Source of the DNA: Caenorhabditis remanei
Lineage: Eukaryota > Nematoda > Chromadorea > Rhabditida > Rhabditidae
DNA: 64,000 nucleotides
NCBI RefSeq assembly: GCF_010183535.1
Contig: NC_071333.1
Coordinates: forward strand, 13,080,587 to 13,144,586
Direction: 5' to 3'
Part shown: positions 1 through 10,383 of the stretch, one piece after another
Numbering within the stretch: the first letter of the stretch is position 1
Layout: each line of letters starts with the position of its first letter
Program-made: the position numbers and the translations under genes
Notes under the pieces: generated by a model
Databases searched by the model: none
The model's input: the letters and a program-made list of their open reading frames with translations, nothing else
Told to the model about the DNA's origin: nothing

Positions 1-7
1 TTTTTAC

Positions 8-157
8 CTTTTTCTCATTGCTCTGCCTCGCATACGGTATGATCTGTGTCTCATCTTCTCGGGCCCTCTTTCTCTCTCGCCACTTGGGCACTGTGCCCCT
101 CCTTCCTCATTTTTTTCGAATAGGCACACGCGCATACGTTCCAATTCTAACACTCCC
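8..157. repeat. Dispersed direct repeat, copy 1
   Basis: About 150 bp matching 650-799 in the same orientation with scattered substitutions and small indels. Shared landmarks are CATTGCTCT near the start, GCACTGTGCCCCTC in the middle and GCATACGTTCC near the end. No terminal inverted repeats or target duplication are evident and no convincing open frame is present. It may be a fragment of a dispersed family, but I cannot name it. Confidence 0.7.
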
Positions 158-649
158 CCTCTCCATTATCTTCGAAATCGATTTACTTTATGTTTTTTAT
201 GATAGCGTGTGAAAACGGTTGTGATGACCGGCTTTCAGAAAATCAATGATTTCCGGGAAGGCAGATTTAGGCTGTATGGTTCCTCTCATATAAATCAGCA
301 TAATATCTACATGAAATCCAAGTTGAAATGAATGAATTCTTGTTAAACTAAATGTAATCGGATAACGGTGTTTCTGGAAAATTTTGCGTATTATCTTCAC
401 CGAGAAACTAACCATAAGTATGTATGTCCCTGATCTGACGTTTTTTTGCAAAAATAGTATGAGTCGATGTATTGAAATTAGTTTTGCTCTAACCAAGAAA
501 CGTTGCTTAACACGATCCAGACAATATTTCAAAACGTCAAATATGTAATTATTGGATATCCCTTAATCTCGCAAATTTTCAAAGCATACAAACTGTTCAT
601 CGTGAACAGCTCATGAGTTTCCACTATTAAATTTAATGTGAATGGGAAT

Positions 650-799
650 CCTTTTTTTCATTGCTCTACATCACATACGGTATAATCTGTGTTTCGTTTT
701 CTCGCGCCTCTCTTTCACTCTCGCTACTTGGGCACTGTGCCCCTCTTTCCTTATTTTTAGGATAGGCACACACGCATACGTTCCAACGTTAACACTCCC
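650..799. repeat. Dispersed direct repeat, copy 2
   Basis: Second copy of the repeat at 8-157, same orientation, about 640 bp away. The copies agree best over ACTTGGGCACTGTGCCCCTC and the following GGCACAC/GCATACGTTCCAA stretch. The sequence between the copies is AT-rich and unremarkable. Confidence 0.7.
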
Positions 800-1642
800 A
801 TCTCGCTGGTCGTCCGCTCCCAGTTACCATACTTCACAATAACGATTGTCTTTTGTCATCTTCTTTGTCTCGGCAGCTTTGGAAGATGCACGTGACATAC
901 AACTTTTTAAAGATCTTATCTTGATGTAACGTTAGTCATTTGCTCATTCGTTTCAATAAATGAATGATTAAAGAGAAAGGGCTTTGGAATACGCTGTATC
1001 TCAGACTGATTTTTCAATTCAATTTTAATTCACAATTAGATACTGGGTACCTGAAACCGAACGGGTTTATGAAGCATTGACAGTTTTCATAACTTTCAGA
1101 ATTCTAGAAATCCTTCCTACTTAACCATATACGTGCTTCTGCAATCAGTTTTCTGGAATATTCAGTCCGCCCAATCAGATATACAGTTATGACTCACAAA
1201 CCCTTTTTTCAAATCATGTTTTCACATTTCCTTCCTATAAATTTGAAAATGTACAAAGTCGAACTTGTTATTGAAAAAATGACCTTTCTTCGTTTGTTGC
1301 TATTTCTGGTAGTTGTTCAAAGGACGTCTATCCTTTTATCAAGCGCTTTTGACCTCTAATACAGGCCACCCACTCTTTGAAATTCCCGACGTATCTACTT
1401 TCAAGCTTAGCCTTGTGTCCTCGCGTTACTTTCAAATTTTTCAAATTTATTGAACATTGAAGCCACTATTCTCAAATTTTCGTAAAGAAGGTTTTTGATA
1501 AATGTGAGAAAGACATAATTCTACATGTATAATTTTGTTCTATTTTGTTCAAAATTTAGGAACAAATTTATTCCATATTCAATATATTTTAATTTCGGTA
1601 TCTTACATTTAAACTATTCCAATAGAATAGTCTTATTTTCAG
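800..1642. other. Gap upstream of the first gene
   Basis: AT-rich sequence without a supported gene. It ends with TTATTTTCAG directly before the ATG at 1643, which reads as a spliced-leader acceptor for the downstream gene. Confidence 0.5.
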
Positions 1643-2732
1643 ATGGACATCAAAAAACAGAAGGAGGAAGATTTGCGCCAGATTATGTTATGGAAGGAAG
1701 TTGTTTCTCCGTTTAAGCGTGGACTCTTCACGACTACTGATTGGGTAAAAAATAAAATTTCGGGCAAGGTTTCTATCTCTATCATTTCAGAGAATCAACA
1801 CAAAACGGCCATTGTATTTTCGAGAAATCCCAGGATACCATGCATGGAATCAGTTCTTCTTTGACGTCGCGCCACCAATCTGGCCATTGACAGAAGCTGA
1901 ACATTTGGGATGGTGTTGTTGGTATCAGGATATGGCTGCAGCCCAGGCCAACGATCCACCTGTTAATCCGCTAAATCCGACACCAGTAAGTGTTCTTGGT
2001 AGCCACTGCAAAAAAGTTAATTAGAATACTTTCAGCGTTTTGTGATGAACTGGAAAGCGCGCCAATGTCCAGATCGTTTCGATGTGTTTGCACAAGGAGG
2101 GCCACATCTGAATATTGTCCATGAAGATGAGTTCTCCATGAATAGTTATTTTCTGTTCAATCTGGATTATTGCCCGAATTGGAAAGAGGAACAAATGAAT
2201 GTTCTCGCGTTCTACTGTTTGGTTTTTATGCATCAAGGGGTTTGGGAGCCGATCATACCAATTGAAATGGTAAGCTATCAGTGAATTGTTCTAGACTTTC
2301 AAATGGCCGGGATGGGCAAATAATTTTTCCGGAACTTATGTTCTGAACTGAAAAAAAAACGAAATTCAAATCTGGGCCGATTGGTCTGAGGCGGGCCGAA
2401 ACTTTCTACACAAATTTTTGAATTTTCGAATAATTCTTGTAAGTACTTAATTTCAGACAATCGCAGCCCAAAAGCTTCGCTCACTTTGCCGCGTGCCTCT
2501 CATGAAGTTGTTCCACATCGATCGTAACCCACGTTGCAATAACGTGAGATCAGTCCGTTCACTCTATCCCCTTCCTTGGTAAGTATCTGCTGGTAATATG
2601 ATACATATGAAATCATATGTTTTCAGGCCGCAGTTCGATTTGGAGAGACATGTGCAACTGCTCACGTTGTGGCACAAGATGATGGTGGACTTCGTTATCT
2701 ATCATTACGTCGTCAAAAAAGCTCAACGATAA
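1643..2732 (+). CDS. Unrecognised 252-aa protein, five exons
   Basis: Exons 1643-1744, 1791-1985, 2036-2269, 2457-2578 and 2627-2732 join in frame to 252 codons plus stop. Introns are 46 to 187 bp with GT/AG ends and TTTCAG acceptors. The ATG directly follows TTTTCAG, so the message is probably trans-spliced and this start is the natural one. There is no signal peptide or clear membrane segment. The protein is rich in Trp, Pro and Cys, with stretches such as IWPLTEAEHLGWCCWYQDM (about residues 66-84) and CPNWKEEQMNVLAFYCLVF (about 146-164), and ends in a basic VKKAQR tail. I do not recognise a domain and assign no function. The continuous frame across five exons makes it very likely a real gene. 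Confidence 0.8.
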
Positions 2733-3426
2733 ACACAGATTCTAGAAATGTTATATTAATATTTCTTTTGCTTGTGTTCCGTTTTTTATTGGTAATCTGA
2801 TAAGTATTATGTTATCTGAAAGTATCTCTGTACTTGTACCCGACTGAAACGTTATCCAACGAGGGAATTATTCATCTTGATTTTTGTATTTTGTTTTACC
2901 AAAGGGTGTAAACCACTGATACGTAAAACATAAAAAAAAGATTGATAAATGGGGAAATTAAAAGATAACTATGATGTGAAGGAAAGTTAGAAATTTATTG
3001 GATTAAGCACAAGAATATGATCAAGGTTACATTTTGATATTCTTCTCTTGTAGGCCAGTGTTGACGGTTAAACCGGAAACACCAATGCAGATAACAAATT
3101 TTCAAAACGGAAGACTCTATTAGCAAACTAACTGTTTGCACTGGCCAAAAGTTATAAAGTTATCTATTCATGAAAAAAAAACAATCTAAAAGTTGCAGAA
3201 TCTAGAATCAAATGATTTCAGAACTGAAATCATGAGAAATGGTGTTATTTATATCTTTAAGACGCTCTGTTCAACTCTCAACAGTCAAACAATTTTTTTA
3301 AACTGCTCTGCTTTGCTATCTAGTAAGAAATATAAAAATCCGCTGTCGGTACAGTTCTTCTTGCACATGTGAACTTTGTTTCAACTTCATTTTGGAAAAA
3401 AAAACAATTGATCAGATCAAACTATT
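2733..3426. other. Convergent 3' intergenic region
   Basis: AT-rich sequence between the stop codons of two converging genes. It should hold both 3' UTRs. I see no RNA gene or repeat. Confidence 0.5.
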
Positions 3427-5692
3427 TCATTTTTTCAAAATCTTGGCCAATACAGAATAACGCTTCTTTCTCTTGAAAATTGTTGAACTAGACGCGGAAA
3501 CACTTGAAGCCCCAGCACCAGAAGAGGATATCTTTTGATAATTGTTCACAGTTTCAAATCCTAAAAACAGTACTGTTGATCTTTATGTTTATCATTTCCA
3601 ATTACCGTCAATATTGCTGATGACAGACAAGCTTTCAACATGTGTGTTGTTTCCGTCAGCGGCTGCAATTCCGTTAACCGTTCCATCTGAAAACCATTAA
3701 TTTTAGCAAAACAGAAAAAAGTTGGCAACATACTTCTCTGCACACCATTCTCTTCAACGTTGAGCACTGCTTTTGTATCTGCAGATATTATACCACTTCC
3801 AGTTCCAAATGCCTAAAATCAGATTAGCTGACATTCCGTTAGAGATGATGACACCCACCTGCATTGAAGAATTTCCATTCATTGAGTCTCCATTCATTTC
3901 AACAAATCCCTGCCCTGTCACATTAGAGTCTTTTCCATTTGCAGATCCAACACCGTTGGCGTATCCACCTGGAATAGATAAGTGGTATCACAGAATTTCG
4001 TTAGGTAGCATACTGTAACTAGAATTCCTCCATCCTCCAACCAATCCATTGTCATTAAATGTGAGTGAAGCGTTTTTTCCATCGTGAGACATTGATTGTC
4101 CATTACTCCGTGCAATGATTCTAAAAAAAACAGTTAATTCGAACCTTTCTTTCTCAAGGAGATGTCTCACTTCACCACTCCACTTGGATCCACTGCGGTT
4201 TCCACTGTCTGTGACGCATTAGAGTTCTGATCACTTCCGATTCCCTTCACATTACCAGAACCCATAAATGCTAAAAACCAAATCCTTAATAGTCAAGAAA
4301 CCTGAGAACTCTACCTGCATCGTTTTCAGCATTGACAAATTTCAGTCCGTTGCTTGCCACAACATAGTTATCGGTACCGTGACCTTTACCATCAATATGG
4401 ACCACTCCTAGCCCAGTCTAAACTAATAAAGACAGTAAAAAACTAAAAAAGAAACTAACGTCGTCTAGGATATTGGTGTTAGACATCAAATTCACTGAAG
4501 TGTTCCCACTTGAGAACGCATTCGAGTTACCAAATGCTTGGATTTCTAGAAAAAGAAATCGTGAAACATCATTTTGATTACTGATTACCTCCGAGACTTG
4601 ACGATTGGTTGCTCACAATTGAACTTGCACCAACAAGTGTAGAGTTTCCTTTCCCAGATGCCACACCATACATTGTTCCAACAATTTCCTCACTAGTCCC
4701 GTTAATCATACCGTTTCCTTTTACAAGTGAGTTCACAATTCCTTGGTTGGAATTTAATCCAGAGACCAATCCACTTATAGTTATGTCTGAACAACAAAAC
4801 CATTATATTTTTACGCTTGTCACTTACTCTTGTCTCCTGATCCGGTTCCCATATCAACATTGGATTGAGAACTTCCAACTCCAGATGCAGTTGCAGACGC
4901 CATCAATCTGGCTAACAGCTGATCCCAACTCATTGATTGTTGTGTCTGAACATTTGCTTCCGTGTCAATTGATCCAGTTCCTCCAGCGTTTCCATACGAG
5001 AACCCATTCTCTAAAATAACATAGTTCTAGCTGAATTCTTAGAAGCAGTCTTACTTTTTTCTCCATTATGATTTTGCATGGAACTTCCTCCGTTGACGTT
5101 GGACAGAGTTGCTCCTTGTCCAGCTACTCTCCCCTGAAAATAATTCTGAAATTCGATTTGAAATTAGTTCCCAACTTGTTGTACCACATTTGACGTGAAC
5201 TTTTCTCCCTCTACAGCAGCAAAGATATCGGAGTAAGAATTGGAGTTGTCTCCAACAGACATCACATTGGCCACATTATCAATATCTGCTGATAAATAAT
5301 TTCTCGGCTTAGTTAATTCAATGGGTCTTACTACTGTCTCCAACATTTCCTCCTGCAGAAGTTTCAATATTTGATGACCCGATTCCGCTAGAGTTGCCAT
5401 TTGAAGAAACATTCATACCCACTACACCGTCTGGAGACTGAAACTTTCATGATACAGTTGAAAAGCTTAGAAAATATTTTAGTTCACTTTGAAATGCTGG
5501 GTCGATGCGTCAGTGAGAACGGTATCTCCATTTCCATTAGTTTCAGCATTAGATCCAACATCTGGAAGTCATAATTACCAATGTGCTAGATTCGGCTTGA
5601 CTGAATTCACCTGATTGCCTTTTAATTCTTGGTAGCAACGAATTTTCTACAAAACTGATATGAAAGAAGAGTAATAGGAGGAAGTGGCGCAT
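3427..5692 (-). CDS. Secreted Gly/Asn/Ser-rich low-complexity protein, 15 exons
   Basis: Fifteen exons join in frame to 542 aa: 5611-5692, 5488-5561, 5332-5437, 5176-5288, 5055-5133, 4828-5010, 4589-4786, 4460-4545, 4315-4417, 4171-4270, 4020-4120, 3859-3968, 3734-3812, 3606-3686 and 3427-3560. The N-terminus MRHFLLLLFFHISFVEN is a signal peptide, followed by a dibasic site (RIKRQ) that may be cleaved. The body is built from loosely repeated Gly/Asn/Ser/Val/Thr stretches (types GSGNVKGIGS and VGSANGKDSN) with no cysteine-rich domain. A second basic cluster, FKRKKR, lies near the C-terminus and is followed by a short amphipathic tail. Composition suggests an extracellular matrix or secretory-fibre protein; this is inference. 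The ATG lies 6 bp after TTTTGTCAG, a plausible spliced-leader acceptor. One donor (CAA|GTTGGG, 5176/5175) is weak, but reading through it hits a stop at once. Confidence 0.8.
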
Positions 5693-6319
5693 TTTGAACT
5701 GACAAAATGTGGCAAAATTGTTTGTCCATGTTCACCCGGTTGTCGATCGAGTTTGTTCATTTTACGGTGACCAAAAAAAAGAGATGATCCCGTGCGTGAG
5801 AGTCTGAAAAGCCGGCGGATTATCAACAGTCCAAATGGTTATGTCGTTTCGCTGTCAAGTTCAAAAAAATTGTGGTAACGAAATGACTGAAGAGTGAAAA
5901 AAAGTGAAATACTTGTCATGAAGATCAATTTGAGATCTCTCAAATGTTACGGGATATCAAAAAATTGTTGAGAATATTTGAATCAGCCTGGTGATGGCAA
6001 ACTAGAAACAGAACGTGACAGAATAACCATCTGATTGTTATCTTTGTTTACATCTTGAGGTCAAACTATCAAGAAATCGAATAAATAGAAAAAGAAAAGG
6101 AGAGATAGACGACATGGGAAAGAAAAACAGATAGAACTAGCAATGTGTAATATTTTTTCCATTTTTCATCATTGCATTTAGTTGTTTCCAATTGCACAAT
6201 ACTTGGTAATCTTTTTAAAAACTCGGTTTCGGTCATATCTATAGCTTTAGATTGTTTGAATTCTACTCATTACACCCATTCTCTCCGGATTATACCCAGA
6301 ATATCATAAAATTTAAGGA
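5693..6319. other. Divergent promoter region
   Basis: About 630 bp between the start of the minus-strand low-complexity secreted protein and the plus-strand oxidase copy A. AT-rich, with no gene. It should contain both promoters, but no motif is clear enough to call. Confidence 0.45.
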
Positions 6320-7782
6320 ATGACTAAACATTACGATGTAGTTGTTGTCGGCGCAGGAATTTTTGGTTCATGCACTGCGTATCACTGTCAACGTCTCGGA
6401 ATGCGTACTTTACTTCTTGAACAAGTGGGTTCTATTGAATTTTGATGCTCATTTCTATAAACATTATTTTCAGTTCAACCTCGGACACTCAAACGGGAGT
6501 TCTCATGGAAAAAGTAGGATCACACGTTATGCGCACACAGATCCAGAATATGTACCACTTGTTGGTGACTCCTATTCACAAATCGAACAACTTGAGAAGA
6601 TGCGGGGTGAAAAACTTTGGAAGTAAGTAATTAAAAATTGTATAATAACGATGTTATTTTTCAGCAAACTGGGATTGCTATGGGCTGCTACGGGAAATCA
6701 AGTTCAATCAATATCTGGTCATTTGCAGGCACACAATATCGAGCATGAAGTTATTCGAGGAAATGAGGTGAATTGAAAAAAGTACACAAACAAAAAATGT
6801 TTTTAGATATCAAAACGATATCCGCAATTCAAATTTGACGAAAAATGGACAGGACTCATTGATCCGATGGGTGGAGTCATTTACGCAAATAAGTGGCTTA
6901 ACGCTTTCCAGGTTTTGAATGTTAATCATGCTTCTAGATTAATTTTTGGTTTATTCAGGAAGAGTTTAAACATCTTGGAGGAACGATTCAAGAAAACGAA
7001 CCTCTCATTTCTCATGACGAAAGTTATGACTCTCCGCTAGAGCTTACAACCAAGAATAGGAAATACACAAGCAATAAAATCATTTTCACTGTTGGTTGCT
7101 GGATAACTAAATTCTTCCCTCATGTCAACTTCAAAATCAAAGTGAGTTTTCTTCTTTCCTCTTTTTTTCATCTGACTTATTTACAGCCAATCAGTCTTGC
7201 TGTGTGCTACTGGAAGGCTAAAGAAGAAAACCAACGACATCTTCTCGATGAGAAACATTTTCCAGTAGTAATTGCAAAAAATTTAGAGAAGAAGGAATAC
7301 TACTTTGCTCTTCCCGACACAGATTATCAAGGAGCTATTAAGGTTAGTTGAGTACTCAATTAAAACTTCAGAAGTATATTTCAGCTAGTATTGGATGACG
7401 GTGATGAATTGAATGAAGACTTGAGCCACCCGAAGAAAAACAACAAAGATTTTGTTGATCTTCCTGGAAAGTTTATCACAGAGCACATCCCAGTAGTGGA
7501 TGGGACAAAACCATATAAGGTCGATCAGTGCAAATATACCGTAAGATTTTACAGAAATACCATTTTTCTAAAACTTTGCTTTAGAACTCCCCGGATCATC
7601 ATTATCTCATCGGTCCGGTATCATCCGAAACTTCAAATATTCTGGTTGGCGGCTGCGGTTCTGGATCAGGGTTCAAAACAGCGCCTGGTATTGGCAGAGC
7701 ACTTGCTGAGATGGCTGCGGGAGAGAAAACTACTGTTGATGTATCATTTTTCTCTCCTAGTAGGTTTGGAACATCAGTTTGA
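6320..7782 (+). CDS. Sarcosine/pipecolate oxidase-like flavoprotein, copy A
   Basis: Exons 6320-6424, 6474-6622, 6665-6767, 6807-6911, 6959-7141, 7187-7342, 7385-7540 and 7585-7782 encode 384 aa. The N-terminus has the FAD-binding Rossmann motif [14 protein letters not shown] (about residues 8-21), followed by the family stretch [15 protein letters not shown]. The C-terminal part has [14 protein letters not shown]; the Cys (about 316) matches the residue that carries covalent FAD in monomeric sarcosine and pipecolate oxidases. [16 protein letters not shown] completes the family signature. Such enzymes oxidise N-methyl or cyclic imino acids to imines, releasing H2O2, usually in peroxisomes. 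This copy ends in FGTSV and so lacks an obvious peroxisomal tripeptide, unlike copy B. It heads a tandem array with copy B and pseudogene copy C. The C. elegans relatives carry C15B12 names as I recall, which is not certain. Confidence 0.88.
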
Positions 7783-8365
7783 GTATTTTACCGAGATTTT
7801 GTTGAAATGAAATGTCAGTTTAGCATGTATTGGATTAAAAACGTAATTTATCGTTTTGTTAATAAAAATTGAAATTGTAATTTTTGCATCATTTAATTTT
7901 TGATTCCGACTTTAGAACTTGGTTTTACGATAAGAAGTTGAACCGAGAAGTAAAATCAAACCATCAGAATTTTTTTTCTAGTATTAATTCGGTTCTTATC
8001 TTCTCTGTGCTTACAGAAAAAAGAATCAAGGAAGTCACGCAAAACTACATAATACTTGAATTTTGTTCTTGATGTTATTGAAGTGATAAAATAGAAAAGA
8101 ACAACATGATCTTTGTATTAAGTAAGATTTCGTTGACACTTTATTGATTTATCTGACGAAGTAAGACTAGATAGTTCAAAAAACCTGACATGTCAACTTT
8201 GTTTCTCTGGTGTATTATATCTACTGCAATAAACGTTATGATCTTGCCCAATGTTATCACTATCTGTGTCAATGTTTGATAAGATTGAGATGGTCATGTT
8301 TCGGTCATTTCACGTTTTTGTCGAACCAAGGTCTACTTTCTCTAACATTTGGTTTTCTGTTTGAC
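7783..8365. other. Spacer between oxidase copies A and B
   Basis: Holds the 3' UTR of copy A (AATAAAAATTG at about 7860 is a poly(A)-signal candidate) and the promoter of copy B. No other gene is seen. Confidence 0.5.
8277..8283 (+). promoter_or_regulatory. GATA-factor site upstream of oxidase copy B
   Basis: TGATAAG, the consensus for intestinal ELT-2-type GATA factors, lies 83 bp before the copy B ATG. A related GTTATCAC lies about 25 bp upstream of it. The link to intestinal expression is inferred from the motif only. Confidence 0.4.
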
Positions 8366-9846
8366 ATGTCTACAGATTATGATGTTGTGGTTGTGGGTGC
8401 AGGTATTTTTGGATCGTGTACTGCATACAATTGTCAGAAGCTTGGTTTGAAGACCCTACTCTTAGAACAGGTAGGTGCTTTCATCAGTTCCAATTGTCTC
8501 CTAATGTGATTTCAGTTTGAACTTGGTCACATAAACGGAAGTTCTCACGGAAAAAGTCGAATCACTCGTTACGCTCACACTGAAGTTGAATATGTTGACC
8601 TTGTTGGAGACGCATATGAACAAATTTTCGAATTGGAGAGAGTTCGTGGGGAAAAGCTGTGGAAGTGAGTACTCCTTCTCATTTATTGTTTTATATTTCT
8701 ATAAATTCAGAAAAACTGGCCTTCTGTGGGTTTCCACTGGAGACGAGATCGCGAAAATTCACAGCAACTTGAAGTCGAAAAACATCGAACATGAAGTTTT
8801 GAAAGGGACTGATGTTGAGAAACATTATCCACAATTCAAACTGAATGACGAGTGGAATGCACTGATTGATCCAATGGGTGGTGTTATCTATGCTGATAAA
8901 TGGCTCAATGCTTTCAGAGTTAGTTTTACATCTCTTGAACTGTCCAACATGAATAATTTCAGGATGAGTTCAAAAAACTGGGAGGCATCATTCATGACCG
9001 TGAAACTGTTTTCTCTCACTCGGAGCAAGGCGATACTCTTTACGTCAACACAAATAAGGCTAGATACACCACCAAGAAAATTATTTTTACCGTGGGGTGC
9101 TGGATCACCAAGTTCCTTCCAGATGTGAAATTTGACATTGAGGTACTACATATTAATTGAACAATGTATAATAACTGTTGTATTTTCAGCCGGTCAGTAT
9201 CTCAGTCTGCTACTGGAAAGCTAAAAATGAGGCGGAATCCCATCTACTCAATGATGATCACTATCCAGTTGTCATTGCCCAAGAAATGGAATTGAAAGTA
9301 TTCCATTATTCGTTGCCAGACAATGATTATCCGGGAGCTATCAAGGTATAGTACTTCGATGTCCTGGAAAAATGAGTTTTATCTATCTCAATTTCAGTTT
9401 TGCTACCACTATGGAGATCGTTTGACAAATGATTTGGCCCATCCTGAAAATCGATCGCAGGTTAGCCGAAAACACTTCTGCTTGAAAATCATTGTTTTTT
9501 TAGAACTGCATTGATCTTCCAGCCAAGTTCATCCGTAATTACATGCCAGTGATTGATGGATCAGTTCCAGTGAAAGTTGACAAATGCATTTACACGGTTT
9601 ATTTCTGTTTTTGTTTTGTTCTGTTCCGAATTTTTCATTTTTCAGAACTCCCCGGACGAACATTATATCATTGGACCAATTCCCACCAAGAATCCAAACA
9701 TTTTGGTTGGAGGCTGTGGGTCAGGATCCGGATTCAAAGTTGCTCCTGGAATCGGAAAAGCTCTGGCTGAAATGGCTGCTGGAAAAAAGACAACTGTCGA
9801 TGTCTCATTCTTCTCCGCCGATCGTTTCAAACCATCCAAAATCTAA
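8366..9846 (+). CDS. Sarcosine/pipecolate oxidase-like flavoprotein, copy B
   Basis: Exons 8366-8470, 8516-8664, 8711-8918, 8963-9142, 9190-9345, 9398-9460, 9504-9596 and 9646-9846 encode 384 aa, the same length as copy A. The FAD motif [17 protein letters not shown] is near the N-terminus, and [14 protein letters not shown] carries the predicted FAD-linking Cys (about 315). [19 protein letters not shown] follows. The C-terminus is SKI, an acceptable type 1 peroxisomal targeting tripeptide, which agrees with the usual location of this family. Compared with copy A it lacks the intron before the RYPQFK/HYPQFK segment and has an extra intron after NRSQ. It is the evident source, or closest sister, of the decayed copy at 10378-11977. 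The exact substrate (sarcosine, pipecolate or another) cannot be read from sequence. Confidence 0.9.
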
Positions 9847-10004
9847 CTTACCTTTGTTTTTTATAAGTATTTCAACGAACTTTACTAAAATCAAATGAAT
9901 TTTTATGTCCTTTCTATTTTCTCTTTTTCCCCTTTTGGGGACCAATGGGAGCGGGATCACCAGCATTTCATATCCCGACGGGACCGATGAAGCTGAGGTC
10001 GAGT
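9847..10004. other. Copy B 3' flank, partly repeated at 12026-12300
   Basis: After the copy B stop, ATGTCCTTTCT (about 9905) and a GCGGGATCACCAGCATTTCA-type stretch (about 9952) recur in diverged form at about 12034 and 12242, after the stop of decayed copy C. This supports a block duplication that included the flank. Confidence 0.5.
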
Positions 10005-10383
10005 GTATATCCCAAATTTTTCACGAGATGTTGTTCCTTCTTCCGCTTCACCTTTCCCCTTATCTGGTATTTTCTCACATCTCCAGATCGATTGCTACTT
10101 CCCATCACAAAATCATCCTTTTTACTAATCAGCCCAATCTCGATGTCTCCTCTCATATACCACACACGTCGTTACTATTTCCCAACTGCAAGGGTTGTAC
10201 TAACTTGTTTGCACGCAGTATCAAAAAAACCCTTCTGATATTAAACATCTGTCCTTCTGCGTCCATTCGCAGAAACAATATATTTGCAAGTGACTTACGC
10301 CACTTTTTTGCAGAAATGTCGATAATAAAACGTGTTGGAACCGAACAGTTTTGAAAATTTCAATAATGCTTACCACAAAAATG
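10005..10383 (+). pseudogene. Stranded copy of the membrane-protein 3' UTR
   Basis: This stretch aligns along its length with about 13986-14370, the 3' UTR and downstream DNA of the membrane-protein gene. Shared anchors include CTTCCGCTTCACCTTTCCCC, CCCAATCTCGATGTCTCCTC, GTACTAACTTGTTTGC versus GTGCTAACTTGTTTGC, and an AATAAAACG poly(A)-type signal near the end. No coding part of that gene is left here. The match stops where homology to the oxidase gene begins (about 10378-10383). It is therefore a duplication relic, not an independent gene. Confidence 0.8.
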
